From the NCBI RefSeq assembly GCF_900113245.1, contig NZ_FOOQ01000002.1:248001-312000 (forward strand): a stretch of DNA of 64,000 bases, in the 5' to 3' direction. The stretch comes from Halopelagius inordinatus (GTDB taxonomy: Archaea > Halobacteriota > Halobacteria > Halobacteriales > Haloferacaceae). Each line of letters starts with the position of its first letter. The first letter of the stretch is position 1. This document shows positions 1-6,441 of this stretch, one piece after another. The notes under the pieces are model-generated. The model was given only the letters and a program-made list of their open reading frames with translations. It made no database searches and was not told the origin of the DNA. The position numbers and the translations under genes are program-made.

Positions 1-143
1 ACTGTCGGACGTGGTCATTGCCGACCGATGGGAGTCCTGCTATAACTGTTTCATCCTTTCGCCGTCGGGTACGACGAGCGTACCAGACCCTCGCGGCGGA
101 CGCGCGACCGCAGACGGATTCGGGTCGCGTCTCGACGCCCCCG

Positions 144-1406
144 CTACAACTCGACGTTCGGAACGAACTGCCCCGTCTCCCGGCGGACGCCGCCGAGAAG
201 CAAAACAGCGGCCGCCAGCGGGAGAACCGCGCAGGCGAGATATACGGGGAAAAAGCCGACCGCGTCTATCAACGGGAGCGCGACTATCGGGCCGAATCCG
301 CCGCCGACGTCGCCGAAGACGTTGTTCGTGCCGACGGCGCGTCCCATCCGGTCATCGGAGACGAGGTCGGCCAAGAGCGCCATCAGCGGTCCGCTCGTGC
401 CGCCCTGCCCGGCACCGACGAACAGGCAGGCGACGGCCAGCGTCGCCACCGAGTCGGCGTACGCGAGAAGCACGAACCCGAGCGAGGTGGTCGCGAGAAA
501 CGCGAGGAGGGTCGGGACCCGCGACTGCCGCCGGTCGCTGACGTAGCCGCCGACGTACATGGAGACGCCCGCGGCGACGACGGTGACGGCCATGAAGATA
601 CCCGAGGAGCCCTGCGCGTCGAAGCCGAAGACGCCCAATCCGTTCTGGTCGAGAAACAGAACGAGCGTCGCGAACAACGCTCCGATGTAGACGAAAAGAA
701 CCGCGAAGTTCACCGCGCCGACGGTCAACGCGGGGAGACTCGTGTCCACGTCCCACGGTTTGACCGACTTGCCCGAACGCTCCTCGACGTGCGTCTCCGG
801 CACCGTCGCGTACGCGACGAGACTCGCGACGAACGCGAAGGCGGTGGCGACGGCGAACGCGGGGACGGTCCCCCAGAACTCGCTGACGACGCCGCCGACG
901 ACGACGCCCGCGGGGAAGCCGAACAGCACCCCGCCCCGGATGAGGCCCATGCTCGCCCCGCGCGACCGGTTCGTGCTCACGTCGGCGGCTATCGTGTACG
1001 CCGTCGCGAAGACGAGCGCGCTCCCGACGCCCCAGAGGACGCGGGCGGCCATGAACCACCCCTCGGGGAACGGAGCCACCATCGCGACGACGTAGCCGGA
1101 GGTGGCGAACCCCTGGACGAACATCCCGACGACGAACGGTTTTCGGGTTCCGATTCGGTCCACGAGCACGCCCGCGGGCGCGTTCGCGACCAGCCGAGAG
1201 AAGCGGTTGGCGCTCAAGATGAGGCCGACGAGGAACGGCGAGATACCGAGAACCGCCCCGAGGTTGGGTAAGATGGGGAAGATGACGCCGCCGCCGAATC
1301 CGATAAAAAACGTGCTGACGATGACCGCCGCGATGACGACGGAGCGTTCGCTCGCCGTCCTGCGAACCCTGCTCGAAACCCGCTCGATTGCGCTCCGTAC
1401 CGACAC
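144..1406 (-). CDS. MFS transporter
   Basis: Polytopic membrane protein of 420 residues with the usual twelve hydrophobic segments of the major facilitator superfamily. After a basic, Ser-rich amino terminus of about 24 residues the first helix starts near residue 25. The loop between helices 2 and 3 carries the family motif (GVLVDRIGTRKPF, about residues 79-91), and a second copy (GGYVSDRRQSRVP) sits in the C-terminal half, showing the six-plus-six duplication. Substrate cannot be told; drug or metabolite efflux by proton antiport is usual for the family. The start is a GTG at 1406; no in-frame ATG lies before the first helix, so the exact start is uncertain. It is transcribed away from thiE. 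Confidence 0.85.
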   Translation of the reverse strand: MSVRSAIERVSSRVRRTASERSVVIAAVIVSTFFIGFGGGVIFPILPNLGAVLGISPFLVGLILSANRFSRLVANAPAGVLVDRIGTRKPFVVGMFVQGFATSGYVVAMVAPFPEGWFMAARVLWGVGSALVFATAYTIAADVSTNRSRGASMGLIRGGVLFGFPAGVVVGGVVSEFWGTVPAFAVATAFAFVASLVAYATVPETHVEERSGKSVKPWDVDTSLPALTVGAVNFAVLFVYIGALFATLVLFLDQNGLGVFGFDAQGSSGIFMAVTVVAAGVSMYVGGYVSDRRQSRVPTLLAFLATTSLGFVLLAYADSVATLAVACLFVGAGQGGTSGPLMALLADLVSDDRMGRAVGTNNVFGDVGGGFGPIVALPLIDAVGFFPVYLACAVLPLAAAVLLLGGVRRETGQFVPNVEL

Positions 1407-1751
1407 GAGAGACGACCTCAGACGCGCCCTCCGCGGCGCGTTCGCGGTACTGCTCTCGCCGGGGTGAAGACTCCGACGGCCGGAGTCGCTCGCGGGGCAT
1501 CTGACCGGCCTCCCGACGTCGCCGAGAGTCGGACGACGGCGACGCCGTCGTGGACGTGCATCCTCGGATAGTTGGCAAATTCTTCTCTAAAGGGTTTGGA
1601 TACGTCGCCAGTCGCGCCGAGTCCGTCGGATTCGCCGACTCGGCCGGACTCTCCGAGAGTCGGGTCGCACCGTCGTGTCCCCGAACCGAACGTCCGCCGG
1701 GACGCGCGGCGCAACAGTTTTGCCCGCCCCGAGCACTCGTTATTATAACTG
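1407..1751. other. gene-free gap between divergent MFS and thiE genes
   Basis: No convincing coding region. The 139-codon frame on the minus strand (1418-1837) has no recognisable motif and runs into thiE. The stretch should hold the divergent promoters. The most AT-rich piece is TATTATAAC at 1741-1749, but it lies almost directly on the thiE start, too close to act as the TATA box for that start. Confidence 0.5.
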
Positions 1752-2393
1752 ATGAATACCGACATCGAGACGTACCTCGTCACGCAGACGGACCTCTCGG
1801 GCGGCCGGTCTACGGTCGACGTCGTCCGGGCCGCCATCGCCGGCGGCGTCGATGCCGTCCAACTCCGCGAGAAGCACGCGAGCGCCCGTGAACGCTACGA
1901 ACTCGGCCGGGAACTGCGAGAGATGACCGCCGACGCCGACGTCCTCTTTCTCGTCAACGACCGTGTGGATATCGCGGCCGCCGCCGACGCCGACGGCGTC
2001 CACCTCGGGGACGACGACCTGCCCGTCTCCGTCGCCCGCGACCAACTGGGCTCCGACGCCGTCGTCGGCCGGTCCGTCTCGACGGTCGAGGACGCGCGCG
2101 TCGCCGAGGACGCGGGCGCGGACTACCTCGGCGTCGGGTCCGTCTTCTCGACTACCTCGAAGGACGTGAGAGACGAGGAATCTGGAATCGGCGTGGAGAC
2201 GGTCGCCGAGATAGCCGCCGCGGTCGACCTCCCCGTCGTCGGCATCGGCGGAATCACGCCCTCGAACGCCGCGGACGTCGTCGCCGCGGGGGCGGACGGC
2301 GTCGCCGTCATCTCGGCTATCACCGGGTCCGACGACCCGGAGGAGGCGACGCGTCGTCTCGGAACCGCGGTCCGAAACGGGAGGGCGAGTTGA
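1752..2393 (+). CDS. thiE: Thiamine-phosphate synthase
   Basis: 213 residues, the usual length of ThiE. It joins HMP-pyrophosphate and thiazole phosphate to give thiamine monophosphate in the cytoplasm. A single TIM-barrel domain shows the family marks: VQLREK near residue 36 (pyrophosphate-binding Arg/Lys), VNDRVDIA near 65, GVHLGDDDLP near 80, the GRSVST strand, GVGSVFSTTSK near 130 and the phosphate-binding GIGGI and AVISAI segments near the end. The next gene, thiM, makes one of its substrates, and the two overlap (TGATG), so they form one operon. No archaeal thiamine riboswitch is expected and none is seen. Confidence 0.95.
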   Translation: MNTDIETYLVTQTDLSGGRSTVDVVRAAIAGGVDAVQLREKHASARERYELGRELREMTADADVLFLVNDRVDIAAAADADGVHLGDDDLPVSVARDQLGSDAVVGRSVSTVEDARVAEDAGADYLGVGSVFSTTSKDVRDEESGIGVETVAEIAAAVDLPVVGIGGITPSNAADVVAAGADGVAVISAITGSDDPEEATRRLGTAVRNGRAS

Positions 2394-3217
2394 TGACTCC
2401 CGACGTGAACCTCGGCGACGCCCTCTCGACGGTTCGGGCGGACCAACCGCTCGTCAACTGCCTCACGAACGCGGTGACGGTCAACGAAGTCGCCAACGTG
2501 ACGCTCAACTGGGGCGGACTCCCCGTCATGTCCGATGACGAACGCGAGGTGGGCGACATGGTCGCCATCGCGGACGGATGCCTGTTGAACATGGGGACGA
2601 TCAGCGAACGCGGCGAAGAGACGATGGTGACCGCGGGGCGGGCGGCGAACGAACACGGCGTCCCCGTGGTGGTCGACCCGGTGGGCGTCGGCGCGACGCC
2701 GACGCGTTCGCGCGTCGCGGACCGCCTCCTCACCGATATCGACGTCAGCGTCGTCAACGGCAACTACGGCGAGATAACGGCTCTCGCCGGCGACGACGCC
2801 GACGTTCGCGGCGTCGAGTCCGTCGGCGAGTACGCGGACATCGCCGCGAGTGCGACGGCAGTCGCAGAAGCGACCGGTGCCGTCGTCGTCGCCTCCGGCG
2901 AGGTGGACATCGTCGCCACCGAAGAGAGGGCGTACAGCGTGGACGTGGGCGACGAGATGCTCGCGACCGTCGTCGGCACCGGATGCATGCTCGGCGTCAC
3001 TCTCGCCGTGTTCGCCGCCGCGATGGACGACGACGAGGCGGCGGCACTGGCGGGGACGACGGCGTTCGGACTCGCGGGCGAGGCCGCCGCGGACGGGGCG
3101 TACGGCGAGTACGCTGGCCCGGCGAGTTTCGAGACGGCGTTCCGAGACGCCGTCGCCGATTTCGACGGCGGCGACGCCGACGCGGGCGACCGCATCAGTT
3201 CCGTCGCGACGGAGTGA
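2393..3217 (+). CDS. thiM: Hydroxyethylthiazole kinase
   Basis: 274 residues. Phosphorylates 4-methyl-5-(2-hydroxyethyl)thiazole with ATP in thiamine salvage and so feeds ThiE. Ribokinase-like fold: NCLTNAVTVNEVAN near residue 23, the substrate-pocket segment LNMGT near 64, DPVGVGATPTR near 95, NGNYGEI near 122, and the ATP-site GTGCMLG near 197 with the catalytic Cys found in this family. The ATG at 2393 overlaps the thiE stop; a TTG one codon earlier is possible but unlikely. Translational coupling with thiE is probable. Confidence 0.94.
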   Translation: MTPDVNLGDALSTVRADQPLVNCLTNAVTVNEVANVTLNWGGLPVMSDDEREVGDMVAIADGCLLNMGTISERGEETMVTAGRAANEHGVPVVVDPVGVGATPTRSRVADRLLTDIDVSVVNGNYGEITALAGDDADVRGVESVGEYADIAASATAVAEATGAVVVASGEVDIVATEERAYSVDVGDEMLATVVGTGCMLGVTLAVFAAAMDDDEAAALAGTTAFGLAGEAAADGAYGEYAGPASFETAFRDAVADFDGGDADAGDRISSVATE

Positions 3218-3310
3218 ACGCCCCGGGAGGAGGGTCCGGCCGCGTTTCTCTCGGAATCTAGACATACCGGGCGATCGCCGGACGAGACGGGGACGAGCGT
3301 GGGACGGAGG

Positions 3311-3374
3311 TTTAGGTGACACGAAAACATGTCGGACAAGCGTAAGGTTTGAGTACTCCCGTCACCTACTAGGT
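3311..3374. promoter_or_regulatory. dpsA upstream region with degenerate iron-box-like site and a small palindrome
   Basis: TTTAGGTGACACGAAA (3311-3326) has one perfect TTTAGG half-site and, four bases on, ACGAAA where the other boxes of this window have CCTAAA (4 of 6 match). An 11-base palindrome, ACCTACTAGGT (3364-3374), lies just before the start codon. Both are plausible operators for an iron-storage or stress gene, but each alone is weak. Confidence 0.3.
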
Positions 3375-3378
3375 AGTG

Positions 3379-3909
3379 ATGAGTTCCCAAGAGACCGTCA
3401 GCCGGAAAGCAGGTAGCATCGAAGACAACCCTGTCCGACTCGAACGCGAGAAGGCAGAACAGATAATCGACGCGCTGAACACCGACCTCGCGGACGCGTA
3501 CACGCTCTATCACCAACTGCACAAGCACCACTGGAACGTCGAGGGTGCCGAACACCTCGGACTCCACCGGTTCTTCCAAGAGGCGTACGAGGAGGTCGAA
3601 CTGGCCGCGGACGAAATCGCCGAACGCCTCCAGACGCTCGGCGGCGTCCCCCACGCGAGCATGGCGACGCTCTCGGACGCCGCGACGGTCGAACCCGAGG
3701 ACGAGGACGTCTACGACGTCCGAACCTCGATGGAGAACGACCTCGAGATGTACGGCGACATCATCGAGAGCTACCGCGAGCACATCAGCCTCGCGGAGGG
3801 CCTCGGCGACCACACGACGGCCCACATGCTCCGCGAACAGCTAACCGAGTTGGAAGAACACGCCCACGTCATAGAGCACTACCTCGCAGACGACACGCTC
3901 ACCCGGTGA
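3379..3909 (+). CDS. dpsA: DNA-starvation/ferritin-like protein DpsA
   Basis: 176 residues, a Dps-family four-helix ferritin fold. Dps dodecamers oxidise and store Fe(II), using peroxide, and protect DNA from Fenton damage. The ferroxidase signature is visible: HQLHKHHWNVEG near residues 36-47, then HRFFQEAYEEVELAADEIAER near 53-73, which supplies the His, Asp and Glu ligands. The ATG at 3379 is preferred; an in-frame GTG stands directly before it. The gene converges on the DtxR-type regulator just downstream and belongs to the same iron-homeostasis locus. The upstream region has possible operators (3311-3374). Confidence 0.93.
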   Translation: MSSQETVSRKAGSIEDNPVRLEREKAEQIIDALNTDLADAYTLYHQLHKHHWNVEGAEHLGLHRFFQEAYEEVELAADEIAERLQTLGGVPHASMATLSDAATVEPEDEDVYDVRTSMENDLEMYGDIIESYREHISLAEGLGDHTTAHMLREQLTELEEHAHVIEHYLADDTLTR

Positions 3910-3944
3910 GCAGCCTGCGACGGAACTCGACGGTCCCGACCCCG

Positions 3945-4316
3945 TCACGGTGACGGCGCTTTTTCGTCGGTGAGAAGAACCTCCGCTAACCGTTCTGCGA
4001 CGTCCGCGCTGACCGTTCCGACGAGTGCCGAGGCCTCCGCCTCGTAGTCGTCGATGCAGAGGACGTCACGACAGAACCGACAGAGAATCTCGTACGTCCG
4101 AGCGAGTCGGTCCGCCCGTTCGTCCCCTTCTTCGGTGAGAACGACTCCCTCGTACGGTTCGTGTTCGACGAGTCCTCGCTCTGCCAGTCGGTCGGCCATC
4201 TCGGTCGCCGCCGCGGGAGAGCGGTCCAGTTCGGCGGCTATCGCTCCGGTGGGGACGGGCGTCGTCTCGTCCGCCCGAAGCCTACGTACCGCGAGGAGAT
4301 ACTGTGCGGGAGCCAT
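3945..4316 (-). CDS. DtxR/SirR-family transcriptional regulator, Cys-rich variant
   Basis: 123 residues: an N-terminal winged helix-turn-helix (about residues 5-65; PTGAIAAELDRSPAAATEMADR is the helix-turn-helix) followed by a short dimerisation/metal domain, without the C-terminal FeoA-like domain. The family represses iron or manganese genes when metal-loaded. Oddly, the expected ligand positions look changed: the His-x3-Glu of the ancillary site reads Y75-x3-C79, and the usual Cys-x2-Glu-His reads S96-x2-V99-G100. Three cysteines (C79, C82, C87) sit in the same helix. The gene starts 24 bases after the stop of the 55-residue protein and probably shares its iron-box promoter, so autoregulation is likely. 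Confidence 0.82.
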   Translation of the reverse strand: MAPAQYLLAVRRLRADETTPVPTGAIAAELDRSPAAATEMADRLAERGLVEHEPYEGVVLTEEGDERADRLARTYEILCRFCRDVLCIDDYEAEASALVGTVSADVAERLAEVLLTDEKAPSP

Positions 4317-4340
4317 CTGACCGGCGAACCCCTCGCCGCG

Positions 4341-4508
4341 TCACTCCCACGGTTCCACGACGGTGTCGGTCCCTATCCACCCGTCGCAGTTCCCGGACTC
4401 TATGAATACGTACTTGCCGGGAGAGCTCTCACAGACGCCGATATCCGCGCTCTTCGTCGATTCGTCCTGTCCTTTCTCCTCCGGTTCGGAGAGTGGAGGC
4501 GTCGCCAT
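4341..4508 (-). CDS. Small conserved-type haloarchaeal protein, 55 residues
   Basis: Starts with an ATG nine bases from the iron-box palindrome and is placed as a leaderless transcript. The N-terminal half is acidic and Ser/Pro-rich; the C-terminal half (GKYVFIESGNCDGWIGTDT, about residues 31-49) matches my memory of short haloarchaeal proteins ending in YVFIE-GN-DGWI-TDT (the DUF7331 type). Function is unknown. Two cysteines (26 and 41) are present. It is the first gene of a two-gene operon with the DtxR-type regulator, so a role in metal response, perhaps as a partner of the regulator, is an inference from position only. Confidence 0.75.
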   Translation of the reverse strand: MATPPLSEPEEKGQDESTKSADIGVCESSPGKYVFIESGNCDGWIGTDTVVEPWE

Positions 4509-4516
4509 CGAGTTTG

Positions 4517-4541
4517 TTTAGGCAGACCTAAAATAAAAAAC
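4517..4541 (-). promoter_or_regulatory. Iron-box type operator and TATA element of the small protein/DtxR operon
   Basis: TTTAGGCAGACCTAAA (4517-4532) is a perfect inverted repeat with 6-base arms and a 4-base spacer. It abuts an AT-rich TATA element (minus strand TTTTTTATTT, 4532-4541). The start codon lies 9 bases from the operator edge. The layout implies that a bound repressor would block TFB/TBP or RNA polymerase. The consensus resembles the TTAGGN-type half-sites of DtxR-family repressors. Confidence 0.75.
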
Positions 4542-4610
4542 GTCCGGTCTCGCGTGCGAACTACTCCCAGTTCGGAGACGTATCAGTTCGACGGTTCGCT
4601 CTCGGGTCGG

Positions 4611-5474
4611 TCACGCCGAGTTACCGACTCGGACGGACGAGAGGCCGCGGGGCCGGTCGCGGCCGCCGAGCGTCACCGTCAGCCGACACGACGAGGCGGT
4701 GCCCGCCCCCTCGGTGAGCGAGAGAGAGGCGACGCCGCCCGCCGGGCCCCCTCCGTCGGAGTCGCGGAGGAGTTCGACGACAACCGGAAGCGTCGGCACG
4801 GTTCGTCGGTCGTCGCGGAGCCTGTAGCCTTCGAGGGTGATTCGGCGCACGTCCTCGCCCGAATCGACGGGTTCGACCGCGTACCCGTCGACGACCGACT
4901 TCTCTCGGAGTCGCGCGAGAGCTGCCTCCACCGGCCGACCGGCCGTCTCGACCGAGGAGAGCGTCGCCGCCGCGGTTTCGACTACCCGCGCCTGTCGCCT
5001 CGGCGAGAGACGGTCGTCGATGTCGCGCGCCATGCACCGGAGCAGTTCGACGCAGAGTTCGTCTCTGTCCGCGACTGACTCCGCGGCGTCGAAGTACGAC
5101 TCCATGACGGCGTCTTCGACGGTTCCGTGGTCGTGTACCGAAAGCGCCTCGAAGACGGCGGCGGCGACGTCGTGGCAAAACGCCACGAACGTCGAGGCGG
5201 TAGGGTCGTCCGCCTCCGAGAGCGATGACGCCGCCATCTCGGAGACGATGGGGTCGTGGACCATCACTCGCGGGTCGTACCGTCTGAGTGCAGCGCGGTA
5301 CTCCTCGGCCAACGCCGCCGCCTCCGCCGCCGTCTCTCGGTCCTCGAACCGGGCGTCCGCGACGGGGACGACTCGCTCGCCGGTGCGAGCGCAGACGATG
5401 CCGTACGGGCCGTCGTCTCCCGAGAGGGCGTCGATGCGACCGCGAATCTCGTTGAGCGACCGACCGACCATCAT
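4611..5474 (-). CDS. Conserved haloarchaeal protein of unknown function under an iron-box promoter
   Basis: 287 residues, soluble. The N terminus (EIRGRIDALSGDDGPYGIVC, residues 9-28) followed by ARTGERVVPVADARFEDR and RYDPRVMVHDPIV resembles a haloarchaeal family that I recall as DUF7551/7552. No catalytic motif is evident; the middle is a helical Ala/Glu-rich region with Cys and His residues (FCHDVAAAVFEAL, ELLRCMARD). It is preceded by a 22-codon ORF whose stop overlaps its ATG (ATGA), and by an iron-box operator at 5548. It is the upstream neighbour of the DtxR-type operon on the same strand, 103 bases away, but has its own promoter. A role in iron response is inferred from context. Confidence 0.7.
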   Translation of the reverse strand: MMVGRSLNEIRGRIDALSGDDGPYGIVCARTGERVVPVADARFEDRETAAEAAALAEEYRAALRRYDPRVMVHDPIVSEMAASSLSEADDPTASTFVAFCHDVAAAVFEALSVHDHGTVEDAVMESYFDAAESVADRDELCVELLRCMARDIDDRLSPRRQARVVETAAATLSSVETAGRPVEAALARLREKSVVDGYAVEPVDSGEDVRRITLEGYRLRDDRRTVPTLPVVVELLRDSDGGGPAGGVASLSLTEGAGTASSCRLTVTLGGRDRPRGLSSVRVGNSA

Positions 5475-5539
5475 CGACTCTCCCGGACGCGGTTCTCGCT
5501 CGCGGCGGTCGGTCGCAGTCGCGCCTCCTCCGAGTTCAT
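5471..5539 (-). CDS. 22-codon leader ORF upstream of the iron-box gene
   Basis: A short frame of 22 codons begins with ATG at 5539, exactly the same distance (9 bases) from its iron box as the neighbouring 55-residue gene is from its own. Its TGA stop overlaps the ATG of the next gene (ATGATGG). The peptide is Glu/Arg-rich and resembles nothing known to me. Because the predicted transcript start falls at this ATG, it is probably translated, either as a tiny protein or as a leader that couples translation to the gene behind it. Confidence 0.5.
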   Translation of the reverse strand: MNSEEARLRPTAASENRVRESR

Positions 5540-5547
5540 CGCGAGGG

Positions 5548-5572
5548 TTTAGGACGGCCTAAAATAAATAAC
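5548..5572 (-). promoter_or_regulatory. Iron-box type operator and TATA element
   Basis: TTTAGGACGGCCTAAA (5548-5563) is a perfect TTTAGG-N4-CCTAAA palindrome fused to an AT-rich TATA element (minus strand AGTTATTTATTT, 5561-5572). It serves the leader ORF and the unknown-function gene. Spacing to the first ATG is the same as in the promoter at 4517. Confidence 0.75.
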
Positions 5573-5766
5573 TACGTCTCTCGGCTCGGCGAGTCGCCCC
5601 ACACCGCCCGCGGTGGGAGGCGGCGCGTTCGGAGGACGGCGCGTTCGCCTCTCTCCGGTCTCTTTGCACCTCGCTCGGTTCTCTTGGCCCTTTCTAAACC
5701 CCGTCTTCGACCGATTCGACGCGCCGACGAGAGACCGAAGACGCCTTTATCGAGCTCGAATACAAG

Positions 5767-5780
5767 TTAGGTTGTACTAA
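5767..5780. promoter_or_regulatory. Candidate iron box upstream of the nrd operon
   Basis: TTAGGTTGTACTAA fits the TTAGG-N4-CCTAA pattern of the other boxes with one mismatch, and the palindrome extends by one base each side (GTTAG...CTAAC, 5766-5781). It lies 115 bases before nrdR, downstream of the AT-rich TTTATC at 5746. A second inverted repeat, CCCAA-N5-TTGGG (5781-5795), follows at once. Confidence 0.45.
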
Positions 5781-5819
5781 CCCAACCAGATTGGGTAAGA
5801 CTTATTGCCCGGTCGTGGG

Positions 5820-5861
5820 CACGACATGTTGCGGCCGAACGATTCGGACCACGACATGTGG
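5820..5861 (+). promoter_or_regulatory. Two NrdR-box-like repeats 30 bases apart
   Basis: CACGACATGTTG (5820-5831) and CACGACATGTGG (5850-5861) are direct repeats whose starts differ by exactly 30 bases, about three helical turns. Centred on the palindrome ACATGT they match the bacterial NrdR consensus core C-W-A-N-A-T-N-T-W-G with one or two mismatches. They lie 35-76 bases before nrdR itself, as expected for autoregulation by NrdR. Confidence 0.5.
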
Positions 5862-5895
5862 ATTGAACCGTCCGGAGGGTCGAGTAGTGACAACG

Positions 5896-6441
5896 ATGGA
5901 CTGCCCAGACTGCGGTCACGAACGAACGAGCGTGGTGGACACTCGGTCCGGCGAGGACGGAGCGACCGTCCGCCGTCGGCGCGAGTGCCGACGCTGTGCC
6001 TTCCGATTCACGACGTACGAACGCCCCGAGTGGGAGACGCTACAAGTGAAAAAGCGAGGCGGGAACATCGAGTCGTTCGACGCCGCGAAACTCCGCGCAG
6101 GCATCGAACGGGCCGTCGAGAAGCGACCGGTCGCGGACGAGGAGATAGACCGATTGGTCGAGGCGGTGGAAGCCGACCTGACGGACCGAGAGACGCAGAT
6201 AGTCTCTTCGAGTCTCGTCGGCGAACTCGTCTCCGAGAGACTCCGCGAACTCGATTCGGTCGCGTACATCCGGTTCGTCTCCGTCTACAAGGCGTTCTCG
6301 AACCCCGAGGAGTTCCTCGGCGAACTCGACCGGGTGTTAGACGACGAACTCGACGACTTCGACGAACCTCGTTCGTCGAGCCGCCGAACGCAGTTCGGCG
6401 ACCCCGAACCGACGACAGACGACACACCACCTGATGGCTAG
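5896..6441 (+). CDS. nrdR: Transcriptional repressor NrdR
   Basis: 181 residues from the ATG at 5896. NrdR binds paired boxes upstream of ribonucleotide reductase genes and senses ATP/dATP. A four-Cys zinc ribbon is at residues 3-34 (C3, C6, C31, C34) and an ATP-cone follows from about residue 47 (VKKRGGNIESFDAAKL) to about 135 (YIRFVSVYKAF). The C-terminal tail is longer and more acidic than in bacterial NrdR, as is common in haloarchaea. A frame open for 35 codons upstream lacks homology and is left out. Its last bases overlap nrdA by 8, so the three nrd genes form an operon. Candidate NrdR boxes lie just upstream. Confidence 0.93.
   Translation: MDCPDCGHERTSVVDTRSGEDGATVRRRRECRRCAFRFTTYERPEWETLQVKKRGGNIESFDAAKLRAGIERAVEKRPVADEEIDRLVEAVEADLTDRETQIVSSSLVGELVSERLRELDSVAYIRFVSVYKAFSNPEEFLGELDRVLDDELDDFDEPRSSSRRTQFGDPEPTTDDTPPDG

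Noticed and set aside
1741-1749. TATTATAAC as the TATA box of thiE
   Set aside because: It lies only a few bases before the start codon; a TATA box acts about 27 bases before transcription start, and no later in-frame start fits ThiE.
1418-1837. 139-codon minus-strand frame between the MFS gene and thiE
   Set aside because: It overlaps the thiE start region, has Arg/Thr-rich composition unlike the acidic neighbours and shows no motif; high-G+C DNA produces such frames often.
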